Program-made: the position numbers and the translations under genes
In this document: piece by piece, positions 14,626-22,352 of the stretch
How positions within the stretch are numbered: position 1 is the first letter of the stretch
How the letters are laid out: every line of letters begins with the position of its first letter
NCBI GenBank assembly: GCA_019115145.1
Contig: DXED01000030.1
Span: 124,001 to 188,000 of the forward strand
DNA length: 64,000 nucleotides
Direction: 5' to 3'
DNA from: Claveliimonas intestinigallinarum
Lineage (GTDB): Bacteria; Bacillota; Clostridia; Lachnospirales; Lachnospiraceae
Notes under the pieces: generated by a model
Seen by the model: only the letters and a program-made list of their open reading frames with translations
What the model was told of the DNA's origin: nothing
The model's database searches: none

Positions 14626-14715
14626 ATTAAAAAAACGGCACTCTCAGCATTAGCGAGAGCACCGTTACATCTCAATCCTCCCTTTTAGTATATGCTGAAA
14701 AGGGTGAAATGTCAA
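14626..14715 (-). promoter_or_regulatory. NSS promoter followed by a leader terminator (attenuator candidate)
   Basis: On the minus strand TTGACA (14715-14710), 17 bases, TATACT (14692-14687) is a near-consensus promoter. The new RNA would start around GGGAGG, reach an ATGTAA start-stop (14670-14665), and then a stem AACGGTGCTCTC / GAGAGTGCCGTT (14666-14655 and 14645-14634) followed by a T-run. The NSS gene starts 72 bases further on. The hairpin could also terminate lysR transcripts. Confidence 0.72.
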
Positions 14716-14777
14716 CGAAAACATGAAGAAAATTAATGTCAACATTAGAAAGTATTATGTTTTTGGCATAAAAACCA

Positions 14778-15650
14778 TTAGTCGTCCAGAAGAAAGCTTT
14801 TTGCATACTCCAGAAAGATCCTGGAAGCAGGAGAGAGGTCATCGTAGGACGAGTAGCCCAGGCCGAGCCGCCGGAAGGAGCGGGGTTCCAGTCTGCGCTT
14901 GACAAAATTGCCGGAATGTCCGCGCAGAAGGAGACCGGGGAGGATGGTGATTCCCAGTCCGTGCTCCACCATGGAGAGGACAGAGAACTCGTTGATGGAG
15001 AGGAAGCGGATGTCCGGCTTCAGCTGGAACTCCTTCAGGATCCTGTAAATGTCGCTGCCTGGCGCGTACTCCGTCGTGACAAAGGGAGCGCCGCTGAATT
15101 TTTTCATCGGAATGGCATCGTATTCCTCCAGGGGATGTCCCTTGGGGAGGACGGCGAACAGCTCATCGTCCATGACAGGCAGAAACTGGTAATGGTGCCC
15201 CTCCTGATGGCTCAGAAAACCGATATCCACCCGGCGCTCCTGGATCCAGTCGGGGAGGTCGTCCTCCGCCCCCTCGATGACCTTGAAGACAATGTTCGGG
15301 TGGCTTTCCTGGAATTTCTGGATGATCTCCGGGATCCAGTGGATGGAGCAGCTTAAGTAGGTGCCGATGGTGATGGTGCCTGTGGGCGCCCCCTTCAGGG
15401 CAGAGATCTCCTGGCGTACCACCTCGTCCGCGCTGAGAAGAGCCCGGACAGCGGGGATCAGGGACTGGGCCTCGGGAGTCAGGGCGGCGCCTTTCTTTCC
15501 TTTTATAAAGAGAGAGAAGCCTACCTCCTTTTCCAGGGCTTTCATCATCTGTGTGACGCCGGACTGGGTGTAGCCCAGGGCCTCGCCCGCCCGGGTGAAG
15601 CTGCCGTAATCGTCGACGGCCAGCATAACTTTCCATCTTTTAATATCCAT
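14778..15650 (-). CDS. LysR family transcriptional regulator
   Basis: A 290-residue LTTR with N-terminal winged helix-turn-helix (residues 1-60: SFTRAGEALGYTQSGVTQMMKALEKEVG) shown here only in part by AGEALGYTQSGVTQM, and a type 2 periplasmic-binding-like co-inducer domain (GTITIGTYLSCSIHWIPEII onward). Its GGAAAG site precedes the ATG. It lies upstream of the NSS symporter in the same direction and is separated from the ribosomal promoter by about 130 bases. It may regulate the transporter genes, but its operator is not identified. Confidence 0.9.
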   Translation of the reverse strand: MDIKRWKVMLAVDDYGSFTRAGEALGYTQSGVTQMMKALEKEVGFSLFIKGKKGAALTPEAQSLIPAVRALLSADEVVRQEISALKGAPTGTITIGTYLSCSIHWIPEIIQKFQESHPNIVFKVIEGAEDDLPDWIQERRVDIGFLSHQEGHHYQFLPVMDDELFAVLPKGHPLEEYDAIPMKKFSGAPFVTTEYAPGSDIYRILKEFQLKPDIRFLSINEFSVLSMVEHGLGITILPGLLLRGHSGNFVKRRLEPRSFRRLGLGYSSYDDLSPASRIFLEYAKSFLLDD

Positions 15651-15781
15651 AGCTTGCTTTCCTTCTATATATAATGTAGTATTTTAAAGGTATCATGATA
15701 GTAAATGGTAGAGTATGAGCGCGAAAAAAACAAGTAAAATATTTATATAAGAGAATTTATTGAAAAAATGTAAAAAAATAC

Positions 15782-15810
15782 TTGAAAACAAATGGCATTT
15801 CATTTATAAT
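15782..15810 (+). promoter_or_regulatory. Main promoter of the S10-spc-alpha operon
   Basis: TTGAAA (15782-15787), 17-base spacer, TATAAT (15805-15810), preceded by an A/T-rich stretch that may act as an UP element. Confidence 0.85.
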
Positions 15811-16058
15811 AAAACGGCTGTGACATGATAGCTGTGAAGCGTGAGGTTGCCGCCCGTGCAAAAGCATAAGCGAGGGCGGGTTTTCCGTGGAGCGAATGTC
15901 AAGTTAGGAAACTGGCGACAAGTCACTGTACGAAACTACTATAACAGCTGCTGAGATGCAGTAACAACGTGGGTGTTTCTCGCGACACACACGGGAGAGT
16001 GTACAGTCACCGCTTGTCGTACTGAAAACAAAAGTACGAAAAGGAGGCGACTTTTTTT
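15811..16058 (+). promoter_or_regulatory. Structured 5' leader of the S10 operon
   Basis: The leader of about 240 bases has extensive pairing potential. CCGCCC (15850-15855) pairs with GGGCGG (15874-15879). A long-range domain closes by ACAAG (15918-15922) with CTTGT (16013-16017) and ACTGTAC (15925-15931) with GTACAGT (16001-16007). Inside that domain are CTGC/GCAG and GTGGGTGT/ACACACAC hairpins. Ribosomal protein (for example L4-type) autoregulation is plausible, but the fold does not match a leader I can name. Confidence 0.6.
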
Positions 16059-16376
16059 ATGGCAAGTCAAGTAATGAGAATCACACTGAAAGCGTATGAT
16101 CATCAGCTTGTTGATGCATCCGCGAAAAAGATCATCGAAACTGTAAAGAAGAATGGAGCAAAGGTGAGTGGACCCGTACCGCTTCCGACAAAGAAGGAAG
16201 TAGTTACAATCCTGCGTGCCGTACACAAGTACAAAGACTCCAGAGAGCAGTTCGAGCAGAGAACTCACAAAAGACTGATTGATATCATCACACCGACACA
16301 GAAGACAGTTGACGCTCTGTCAAGACTGGAGATGCCGGCTGGTGTTTATATTGATATCAAAATGAAGAGCAAATAA
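16059..16376 (+). CDS. rpsJ: 30S ribosomal protein S10
   Basis: Small-subunit head protein, also NusE, which binds NusB in transcription antitermination. Its 105 residues match the usual length, and the typical start MRITLKAYDHQLVD and the GPVPLPTKKE and HKRLIDIITPT motifs are present. The ATG follows AAAAGGAGGCGAC. First gene of the operon, 88 bases before rplC; that gap holds two short hairpins. Confidence 0.98.
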   Translation: MASQVMRITLKAYDHQLVDASAKKIIETVKKNGAKVSGPVPLPTKKEVVTILRAVHKYKDSREQFEQRTHKRLIDIITPTQKTVDALSRLEMPAGVYIDIKMKSK

Positions 16377-16403
16377 GCTCTGTATCAAACACAAAAGCAG
16401 TAT

Positions 16404-16437
16404 TCCTAAAATTTAGGATGAACACCAAAAGGTGTTC
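16404..16437 (+). other. Two hairpins between rpsJ and rplC
   Basis: The palindrome TCCTAAAATTTAGGA (16404-16418) and the perfect hairpin GAACACC (16420-16426), AAAA, GGTGTTC (16431-16437). They end 13 bases before the rplC ribosome-binding site and may tune L3 translation or mRNA processing. Confidence 0.6.
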
Positions 16438-16464
16438 CGCTGTAAATCACAGGAGGTATTTATA

Positions 16465-17148
16465 ATGAAGAAAGCTATCTTAGCTACAAAAGTCGGAATG
16501 ACACAGATCTTCAACGAAGACGGCGTGCTGACACCTGTAACAGTTCTTCAGGCTGGCCCTTGTGTAGTAACACAGGTTAAGACAGTAGAGAACGACGGTT
16601 ACGATGCGGTACAGGTTGGATTTGTTGACAAGAAGGACAAGATCATCAACAAGGATAAAAGCGGCAAGAAAGAGATCGTTCACCGCCACGGCCTGACAAA
16701 GGCTGAGCAGGGACATTTCGCAAAGGCCGGTGTTTCTGGAAAGAGATACGTAAAGGAGTTCAGATTTGAGAACGCCAGCGAGTACGCTCCTGCGCAGGAG
16801 ATCAAGGCTGACATCTTTGAGGTTGGCGATAAGGTAGACGCCACAGCAATCTCCAAGGGTAAAGGCTTCCAGGGCGCGATCAAGAGACACGGACAGCACA
16901 GAGGACCCATGGCTCATGGTTCCAAGTTCCACCGTCACGCAGGTTCCAACGGAGCTGCATCTGATCCGAGCAAGGTGTTCAAGGGCAAGAAGATGCCCGG
17001 ACAGATGGGTAACAAGAAGATCACCATTCAGAATCTTGAGGTTGTGCGCGTAGATGCTGAGAACAACCTGCTGCTCATCAAGGGTTCTGTACCGGGACCG
17101 AAGAAATCTCTGGTAACTATTAAAGAAACAGTGAAAGCTGCTAACTAG
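16465..17148 (+). CDS. rplC: 50S ribosomal protein L3
   Basis: Early-assembly large-subunit protein near the peptidyl transferase centre. It has 227 residues from ATG 16465, chosen for AGGAGGTATTTATA just upstream (the upstream frame to 16432 lacks a site). Typical features are AILATKVGMTQIF at the N-terminus and the loop around GPMAHGSKFHRHAGS that reaches the catalytic centre. Confidence 0.98.
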   Translation: MKKAILATKVGMTQIFNEDGVLTPVTVLQAGPCVVTQVKTVENDGYDAVQVGFVDKKDKIINKDKSGKKEIVHRHGLTKAEQGHFAKAGVSGKRYVKEFRFENASEYAPAQEIKADIFEVGDKVDATAISKGKGFQGAIKRHGQHRGPMAHGSKFHRHAGSNGAASDPSKVFKGKKMPGQMGNKKITIQNLEVVRVDAENNLLLIKGSVPGPKKSLVTIKETVKAAN

Positions 17149-17176
17149 TTTTTGCGAGGAAGGAGGAACACTTAAG

Positions 17177-17797
17177 ATGGCAAACGTATCTGTTTACAAT
17201 ATCGAAGGTAAAGAAGTTGGTACGATCGACTTAAACGATGCTGTATTCGGTGTGGAAGTAAACGACCACCTGGTACACATGGCAGTTGTGAGCCAGCTTG
17301 CAAATAATCGTCAGGGAACACAGAAAGCGAAGACTCGCTCAGAGGTTTCTGGCGGCGGAAGAAAACCGTGGAGGCAGAAAGGAACAGGTCACGCAAGACA
17401 GGGATCAACAAGAGCTCCCCAGTGGACAGGCGGCGGCGTGGTATTCGCTCCGGTTCCGAGAGACTACTCTTTCAAGATGAACAGAAAAGAGAAGAGAGCT
17501 GCTCTCAAGTCTGCGCTTTCTGCTAAGGTTGCGGAGAACAAGTTCATCGTGATCGATGAGATCGCATTTGCAGACCACAAGACAAAGAATTTTGCAAACG
17601 TTCTGAAGAACCTGGATGTGAAGAAAGCATTAGTCGTATTAGAGGACGGCAATACAAACGCTGAGATTTCTGCAAAGAATATCGCTGATGTAAAGACCGC
17701 AAAGACAAATACAATTAATGTGTACGACATCTTAAAATACAACACAGTGATCACAACAAAGGCTGCTGTTGCTAGTATCGAGGAGGTGTACGCATAA
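17177..17797 (+). CDS. rplD: 50S ribosomal protein L4
   Basis: A 206-residue protein lining the exit tunnel. The extended loop GGGRKPWRQKGTGHAR is complete, and changes in it are known to give macrolide resistance; none is obvious here. L4 is the autoregulator of the S10 operon in some bacteria, which is relevant to the structured leader. The start ATG follows AAGGAGGAACACTTAAG. Its stop overlaps the rplW start. Confidence 0.98.
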   Translation: MANVSVYNIEGKEVGTIDLNDAVFGVEVNDHLVHMAVVSQLANNRQGTQKAKTRSEVSGGGRKPWRQKGTGHARQGSTRAPQWTGGGVVFAPVPRDYSFKMNRKEKRAALKSALSAKVAENKFIVIDEIAFADHKTKNFANVLKNLDVKKALVVLEDGNTNAEISAKNIADVKTAKTNTINVYDILKYNTVITTKAAVASIEEVYA

Positions 17798-18102
17798 TGG
17801 CTGATATCAAATATTATGATGTAATCCTTAAACCGGTAGTAACCGAGAAGAGCATGGAGCTCATGGGCGAGAAGAAATACACATTCCTCGTTCACACAGA
17901 TGCCACAAAGTCTCAGATCAAAGAGGCCGTTGAGAAGATGTTCGCGGGCGCAAAGGTTGCAAAGGTGAACACCATGAACAACGAGGGCAAGAGAAGAAGA
18001 GTGCGCGGAACGATGCAGTTCGGCAAGACAGCCAAGACAAAGAAGGCTGTTGTTCAGCTGACAGAGGAGAGCGCTGACATCGAGATTTTCGAGGGGTTAT
18101 AA
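17797..18102 (+). CDS. rplW: 50S ribosomal protein L23
   Basis: A 101-residue tunnel-exit protein that docks trigger factor and SRP. Motifs are DVILKPVVTEKSMELM and NTMNNEGKRRRVRG. It starts within the TAATG overlap with rplD, so it is translationally coupled. An unusually long 314-base structured spacer separates it from rplB. Confidence 0.97.
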   Translation: MADIKYYDVILKPVVTEKSMELMGEKKYTFLVHTDATKSQIKEAVEKMFAGAKVAKVNTMNNEGKRRRVRGTMQFGKTAKTKKAVVQLTEESADIEIFEGL

Positions 18103-18416
18103 GACTTGCTGAAGGCGAGCGATAGCGAAGGCTGAAGCTTAGTCGGACCCCGTTCGCGAAACTTGGCGAGGTGCTTTCGAGCCTAGTTGAGCGAACCTGT
18201 AAATCCATTGCGGATAACTCCAATGGATCCACAGCGATAAGCAGCGTGACCTCGGGACCTGCGGTCCCTCAGTCGCGTTACACGCTCAAATTATTTCGCA
18301 TAAGCCTGCTCACGCGAGCGTGGCAGTCTTATCCGCAATAATTCTCACTCTGCTTATCGCGGATATACGGTGCAATTCCGTGACACAGATAATTAGCATT
18401 GAAAGGAGAAGCAATC
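18103..18416 (+). repeat. Composite inverted-repeat spacer rplW-rplB (repeat copy A)
   Basis: Non-coding insert-like spacer. The first part (18114-18196) is a repeat shared with the rpsM-rpsK spacer: blocks GGCGAGC, ATAGCGAAG, CCGTTCGCGAA, TAGTTGAGCGAAC. It is followed by ATCCATTG/CAATGGAT (18203-18210, 18221-18228). A perfect 11-base inverted repeat, GCGATAAGCAG (18234-18244) and CTGCTTATCGC (18350-18360), encloses GGGACC/GGTCCC (18254-18268), a 16-base imperfect arm pair (18289-18304 with 18328-18343) and CACGC/GCGTG (18311-18322). Confidence 0.8.
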
Positions 18417-19259
18417 ATGGGAATTAAAACCTATAACCCATATACGCCTTCCAGAAGACAGATGACCGGATCTGATTTCTCTGAAATCACAAAGACGACT
18501 CCGGAGAAATCTCTGCTTGCTTCCAAGAGCAGCCAGGCAGGACGTAATAACCAGGGAAAGATCACAGTAAGACACCGCGGAGGCGGCGTTAAGAGAAAAT
18601 ACAGGATCATCGATTTCAAGAGAAGAAAAGATGGTATCCAGGCTACAGTAATCGGTATCGAGTACGACCCGAACAGGTCCGCGAACATTGCGCTGATCTG
18701 TTACGAGGACGGCGAGAAAGCATATATCCTGGCTCCCCAGGGACTGACAGACGGCATGAAAGTCATGAACGGACCTGAGGCTGAGGTGAGAGTAGGAAAC
18801 TGCCTGCCGCTTTCACGCATCCCGGTTGGTACACAGATCCACAACATCGAGCTTTATCCGGGCAAGGGCGGACAGCTTGTTCGTTCCGCTGGAAACAGCG
18901 CCCAGTTAATGGCTAAAGAAGGAAAATATGCAACCCTCAGACTTCCGTCTGGTGAAATGAGAATGGTTCCGATCGAGTGCCGCGCATCTATCGGTGTGGT
19001 AGGAAACGGCGATCACAACCTGATCAACATTGGTAAAGCGGGACGCAAACGCTACATGGGCTTCCGTCCGACAGTACGCGGTTCTGTTATGAACCCGAAT
19101 GACCATCCGCACGGTGGTGGTGAAGGTAAGACAGGAATCGGCCGTCCGGGTCCGTGTACACCCTGGGGCAAACCGGCTCTTGGTCTTAAGACCCGCAAGA
19201 AGAATAAACATTCTAACAAGCTGATCGTAAGAAGACGTGACGGTAAAGGAATCAAATAA
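18417..19259 (+). CDS. rplB: 50S ribosomal protein L2
   Basis: A 280-residue primary rRNA-binding protein needed for subunit joining and peptidyl transfer. The conserved MNPNDHPHGGGEG histidine segment and the basic KTRKKNKHSNKLIVRRR tail are present. ATG 18417 is used because AAAGGAGAAGC lies 6-12 bases upstream; the in-frame ATG at 18399 lacks one. Length is normal. Confidence 0.98.
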   Translation: MGIKTYNPYTPSRRQMTGSDFSEITKTTPEKSLLASKSSQAGRNNQGKITVRHRGGGVKRKYRIIDFKRRKDGIQATVIGIEYDPNRSANIALICYEDGEKAYILAPQGLTDGMKVMNGPEAEVRVGNCLPLSRIPVGTQIHNIELYPGKGGQLVRSAGNSAQLMAKEGKYATLRLPSGEMRMVPIECRASIGVVGNGDHNLINIGKAGRKRYMGFRPTVRGSVMNPNDHPHGGGEGKTGIGRPGPCTPWGKPALGLKTRKKNKHSNKLIVRRRDGKGIK

Positions 19260-19284
19260 ATAGTTTCACAAGGAGGTAGAACTA

Positions 19285-19566
19285 ATGGCTCGTTCACTTA
19301 AAAAAGGACCATTCGCAGACGCAAGCCTGCTTAAAAAGATCGATGCAATGAACGCATCCGGAGAGAAGTCCGTTATCAAGACATGGTCTCGCCGTTCTAC
19401 GATCTTCCCGAGCATGGTAGGTCACACAATCGCTGTTCATGACGGAAGAAAACACGTGCCGGTATATGTAACGGAAGATATGGTTGGACACAAACTCGGT
19501 GAGTTCGTTGCAACCAGAACATACAGAGGACATGGAAAAGACGAAAAGAAATCAAGAGTGAGATAA
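19285..19566 (+). CDS. rpsS: 30S ribosomal protein S19
   Basis: A 93-residue head protein that contacts S13 and the A-site finger. It has the canonical start MARSLKKGPFAD and a C-terminal GEFVATRTYRGHGKDEKK. AAGGAGGTAG precedes the ATG. It sits 25 bases after rplB, in standard order. Confidence 0.98.
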   Translation: MARSLKKGPFADASLLKKIDAMNASGEKSVIKTWSRRSTIFPSMVGHTIAVHDGRKHVPVYVTEDMVGHKLGEFVATRTYRGHGKDEKKSRVR

Positions 19567-19596
19567 ATCAGGCTAATTTGAAAGGAGGGTTCATCC

Positions 19597-19983
19597 ATGG
19601 CAAAAGGACATAGATCCCAGATCAAGAGAGAGAGAAATGCTAACAAGGACACAAGACCTTCAGCAAAGTTATCCTATGCTAGGGTTTCTGTTCAGAAAGC
19701 ATGCTTCGTACTGGACGCCATCAGAGGTAAGGATGTAACAACAGCACTTGGAATTTTAACATACAATCCAAGATATGCTTCAAGTATTATAAAGAAACTG
19801 TTAGAGTCAGCAATCGCTAATGCTGAGAACAACAATGGTATGAATGCTGAGAACCTTTATATTGCAGAGGCTTATGCAAATAAGGGACCAACAATGAAGA
19901 GAATCAGACCTAGAGCACAGGGCAGAGCTTACAGGATCGAGAAGAGAATGAGCCACATCACACTTGTGCTTGATGAAAGATAA
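19597..19983 (+). CDS. rplV: 50S ribosomal protein L22
   Basis: A 128-residue tunnel protein. It shows SYARVSVQKACFVLDAIRGK at the start of the domain and the tunnel hairpin ending in MKRIRPRAQGRAYRI. Normal in length, with a GAAAGGAGGG site. It ends 10 bases before the rpsC ATG, and the AAGGAGGG site for rpsC overlaps its stop region. Confidence 0.98.
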   Translation: MAKGHRSQIKRERNANKDTRPSAKLSYARVSVQKACFVLDAIRGKDVTTALGILTYNPRYASSIIKKLLESAIANAENNNGMNAENLYIAEAYANKGPTMKRIRPRAQGRAYRIEKRMSHITLVLDER

Positions 19984-19993
19984 GGAGGGTATT

Positions 19994-20650
19994 ATGGGAC
20001 AGAAAGTTAATCCTCATGGTTTAAGAGTCGGCATTATCAAAGATTGGGACTCCAGATGGTACGCAGAGAAAGATTTCGCTGACAATCTTGTAGAGGACCA
20101 TGAAATCAGAAAATTTCTGAAGAAGAGATTATACAGCGCAGGCATTTCCAGAATCGAGATCGAGAGAGCCTCTGACCGCGTGAAGATCATTGTCTACACA
20201 GCAAAACCGGGCGTAGTGATCGGTAAGGGCGGCTCCGAGATCGAGAAGGTAAAAGGAGAGCTTGCAAAATATACAGACAAGAAGCTGGTTGTAGATATCA
20301 AAGAAGTGAAGAGACCGGACAAGGATGCTCAGCTGGTAGCTGAGAACATCGCTCAGCAGCTGGAGAACCGTATCTCCTTCAGACGTGCGATGAAGTCCTG
20401 CATGTCCAGGACAATGAAGGCCGGCGCGCTCGGAGTTAAGACTTCCGTATCCGGACGTCTTGGCGGAGCTGATATGGCCCGTACAGAGTTCTACAGCGAG
20501 GGAACAATTCCTCTTCAGACACTGAGAGCAGACATTGACTACGGATTTGCCGAGGCGGACACAACTTACGGAAAAGTTGGCGTAAAGGTTTGGGTCTACA
20601 AAGGCGAGGTTCTTCCGGAAAAGGCAGCAAAGGAAGGGAGCGATAAATAA
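19994..20650 (+). CDS. rpsC: 30S ribosomal protein S3
   Basis: A 218-residue protein at the mRNA entry channel. It starts MGQKVNPHGLRVGII; the KH domain includes PGVVIGKGGSEIEKV (GXXG loop). ATG 19994 follows TAAGGAGGGT exactly; the longer frame from 19964 lies inside rplV and is rejected. The stop overlaps the rplP start (TAATG). Confidence 0.98.
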   Translation: MGQKVNPHGLRVGIIKDWDSRWYAEKDFADNLVEDHEIRKFLKKRLYSAGISRIEIERASDRVKIIVYTAKPGVVIGKGGSEIEKVKGELAKYTDKKLVVDIKEVKRPDKDAQLVAENIAQQLENRISFRRAMKSCMSRTMKAGALGVKTSVSGRLGGADMARTEFYSEGTIPLQTLRADIDYGFAEADTTYGKVGVKVWVYKGEVLPEKAAKEGSDK

Positions 20651-21087
20651 TGTTAATGCCAAAAAGAGTAAAACGTCGTAAACAGTTCCGTGGCTCCATG
20701 AAAGGAAAAGCGCTTCGTGGAAACACGCTTTCATATGGTGAATATGGTATCGTTGCAACAGAGCCCTGCTGGATCAAATCAAACCAGATCGAGGCTGCCC
20801 GTATCGCTATGACACGTTACATCAAGCGTGGCGGTAAAGTATGGATCAAGATATTCCCAGATAAACCAGTAACTACGAAACCAGCTGAAACACGTATGGG
20901 TTCCGGTAAAGGTACCCTGGAGTACTGGGTAGCAGTTGTAAAGCCGGGACGCGTAATGTTCGAGATCGCAGGCGTACCTGAGGAAGTGGCAAGAGAAGCT
21001 CTTCGCCTTGCAACACACAAGTTACCCTGTAAATGTAAAGTCGTTTCTCGCGCAGACTTAGAAGGCGGTGATAACAGTGAAAATTAA
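20650..21087 (+). CDS. rplP: 50S ribosomal protein L16
   Basis: A 145-residue A-site-proximal protein. It starts MLMPKRVKRRKQFRG and includes the RYIKRGGKVWIKIFPDKPVT block and the MGSGKG loop near the tRNA. The start is coupled to the rpsC stop; the in-frame ATG at 20656 is an alternative only two codons on. It overlaps the rpmC start by 11 bases. Confidence 0.97.
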   Translation: MLMPKRVKRRKQFRGSMKGKALRGNTLSYGEYGIVATEPCWIKSNQIEAARIAMTRYIKRGGKVWIKIFPDKPVTTKPAETRMGSGKGTLEYWVAVVKPGRVMFEIAGVPEEVAREALRLATHKLPCKCKVVSRADLEGGDNSEN

Positions 21088-21283
21088 TGCATTTGTAGAA
21101 GATTTAAGGACAAAATCAGCTGCAGAGCTGAACGAAGAATTAGTAGCTGCTAAAAAGGAGCTTTTCAACTTACGGTTCCAGAACGCAACAAACCAGCTGG
21201 ACAACACCAGCAGAATTAAAGAAGTAAGAAAGAACATCGCAAGAATCCAGACTGTCATTACAGAGCTGGCTAAGGCTGAGTAG
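21077..21283 (+). CDS. rpmC: 50S ribosomal protein L29
   Basis: A 68-residue two-helix tunnel-exit protein: KINAFVEDLRTKSAAELNEE, then ELFNLRFQNATNQL and the RIKEVRKNIARIQT helix. The GTG at 21077 (reading MKINAF) is preferred over the GTG at 21068, since GGCGGTGA sits 5-10 bases upstream and family members begin with MK. The start lies inside the end of rplP. Confidence 0.93.
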   Translation: MKINAFVEDLRTKSAAELNEELVAAKKELFNLRFQNATNQLDNTSRIKEVRKNIARIQTVITELAKAE

Positions 21284-21355
21284 GAAGAGCGGTCCGTTGG
21301 GCATTGCCCGGCCGGAGATGGCTTCCTCATATAAAGCAGAGAAAGGAGTAACACT

Positions 21356-21610
21356 GTGGAAAGAAATCTTAGGAAGACACGTGTTGGTAAGGTAGTCAGC
21401 AACAAGATGGACAAGACGATCGTGGTTGCTGTTGAAGACAATGTAAAACATCCACTTTACGGAAAGATCGTAAAGAGAACTTATAAACTGAAAGCCCACG
21501 ATGAGGCAAACGAGTGCAGCATCGGCGATAAGGTAAGGGTTATGGAGACAAGGCCGCTGTCCAAGGATAAGAGATGGAGACTTGTCGAGATCATGGAAAA
21601 AGTGAAATAG
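21356..21610 (+). CDS. rpsQ: 30S ribosomal protein S17
   Basis: An 84-residue OB-fold protein binding 16S helix 11. It starts with GTG, giving MERNLRKTRVGKVVSNKMDKT in full form, with downstream KTYKLKAHDE-like YKLKAHDEANECSIGD and the ETRPLSKDKRWRLVE motif. AGAAAGGAGTAACACT precedes the start. The 72-base gap after rpmC holds only a GC-rich GCCCGGCCGG-like segment. Confidence 0.97.
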   Translation: MERNLRKTRVGKVVSNKMDKTIVVAVEDNVKHPLYGKIVKRTYKLKAHDEANECSIGDKVRVMETRPLSKDKRWRLVEIMEKVK

Positions 21611-21629
21611 TATAAGGAGGGAAACCTGC

Positions 21630-21998
21630 ATGATACAGCAAGAAAGCAGACTGAAAGTAGCAGATAATACAGGCGCTAAAGAGTTACTCTGCATCCGTGT
21701 GCTTGGCGGTTCCACAAGAAGATATGCGAGCATCGGCGATGTGATCGTTGCTTCTGTTAAAGATGCAACACCAGGCGGCGTTGTAAAAAAAGGCGACGTA
21801 GTGAAGGCTGTAGTCGTACGTACTGTAAAAGGTACTCGCCGTAAAGACGGTTCCTATATCCGTTTCGACGAGAATGCTGCTGTAATTATCAAAGAAGACA
21901 AAAACCCAAGAGGAACCCGTATCTTCGGGCCCGTTGCAAGGGAGCTTCGTGACAAACAGTTTATGAAGATCGTTTCCCTGGCTCCGGAAGTACTTTAA
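21630..21998 (+). CDS. rplN: 50S ribosomal protein L14
   Basis: A 122-residue interface protein. It starts MIQQESRLKVADNTGAKE, a nearly invariant family N-terminus, and ends with FMKIVSLAPEVL. AAGGAGGGAAACCTGC precedes the ATG. Standard spc-operon position between rpsQ and rplX. Confidence 0.98.
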   Translation: MIQQESRLKVADNTGAKELLCIRVLGGSTRRYASIGDVIVASVKDATPGGVVKKGDVVKAVVVRTVKGTRRKDGSYIRFDENAAVIIKEDKNPRGTRIFGPVARELRDKQFMKIVSLAPEVL

Positions 21999-22015
21999 GG
22001 AGGTGCGAGAATAAG

Positions 22016-22327
22016 ATGTCAACTATGAAGATCAAAAAGGGCGACATGGTAAAGGTCATTGCCGGAAAAGACAAGGACAAGGAAGGCAAGGTCATCGCTG
22101 TTAATCAGAAAGACGGTACAGTTCTCGTTGAGGGTATCAACATGCTGACAAAACACACAAAGCCAAGTGTTTCCAATCAGAATGGCGGTATCGTTCATCA
22201 GGAAGGACCTATTGATATTTCTAACGTAATGTACATCCATAAGGGAAAAGCTACAAGAGTAGGGTTCAAGATGGATGGCGACAAGAAAGTCCGCGTTGCA
22301 AAGTCAACGGGCGAAGTAATCGATTAA
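22016..22327 (+). CDS. rplX: 50S ribosomal protein L24
   Basis: A 103-residue assembly initiator with an N-terminal KOW motif (KGDMVKVIAGKDKDKEGKVI). It starts at ATG 22016 (MSTMKIKK) after TAAGGAGGTGCG; an in-frame ATG three codons on is possible. Basic C-terminus, normal length, spacing of 17 bases to rplN. Confidence 0.97.
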   Translation: MSTMKIKKGDMVKVIAGKDKDKEGKVIAVNQKDGTVLVEGINMLTKHTKPSVSNQNGGIVHQEGPIDISNVMYIHKGKATRVGFKMDGDKKVRVAKSTGEVID

Positions 22328-22352
22328 TTGTTGAGGAAGGAGGTCCAGTGCT

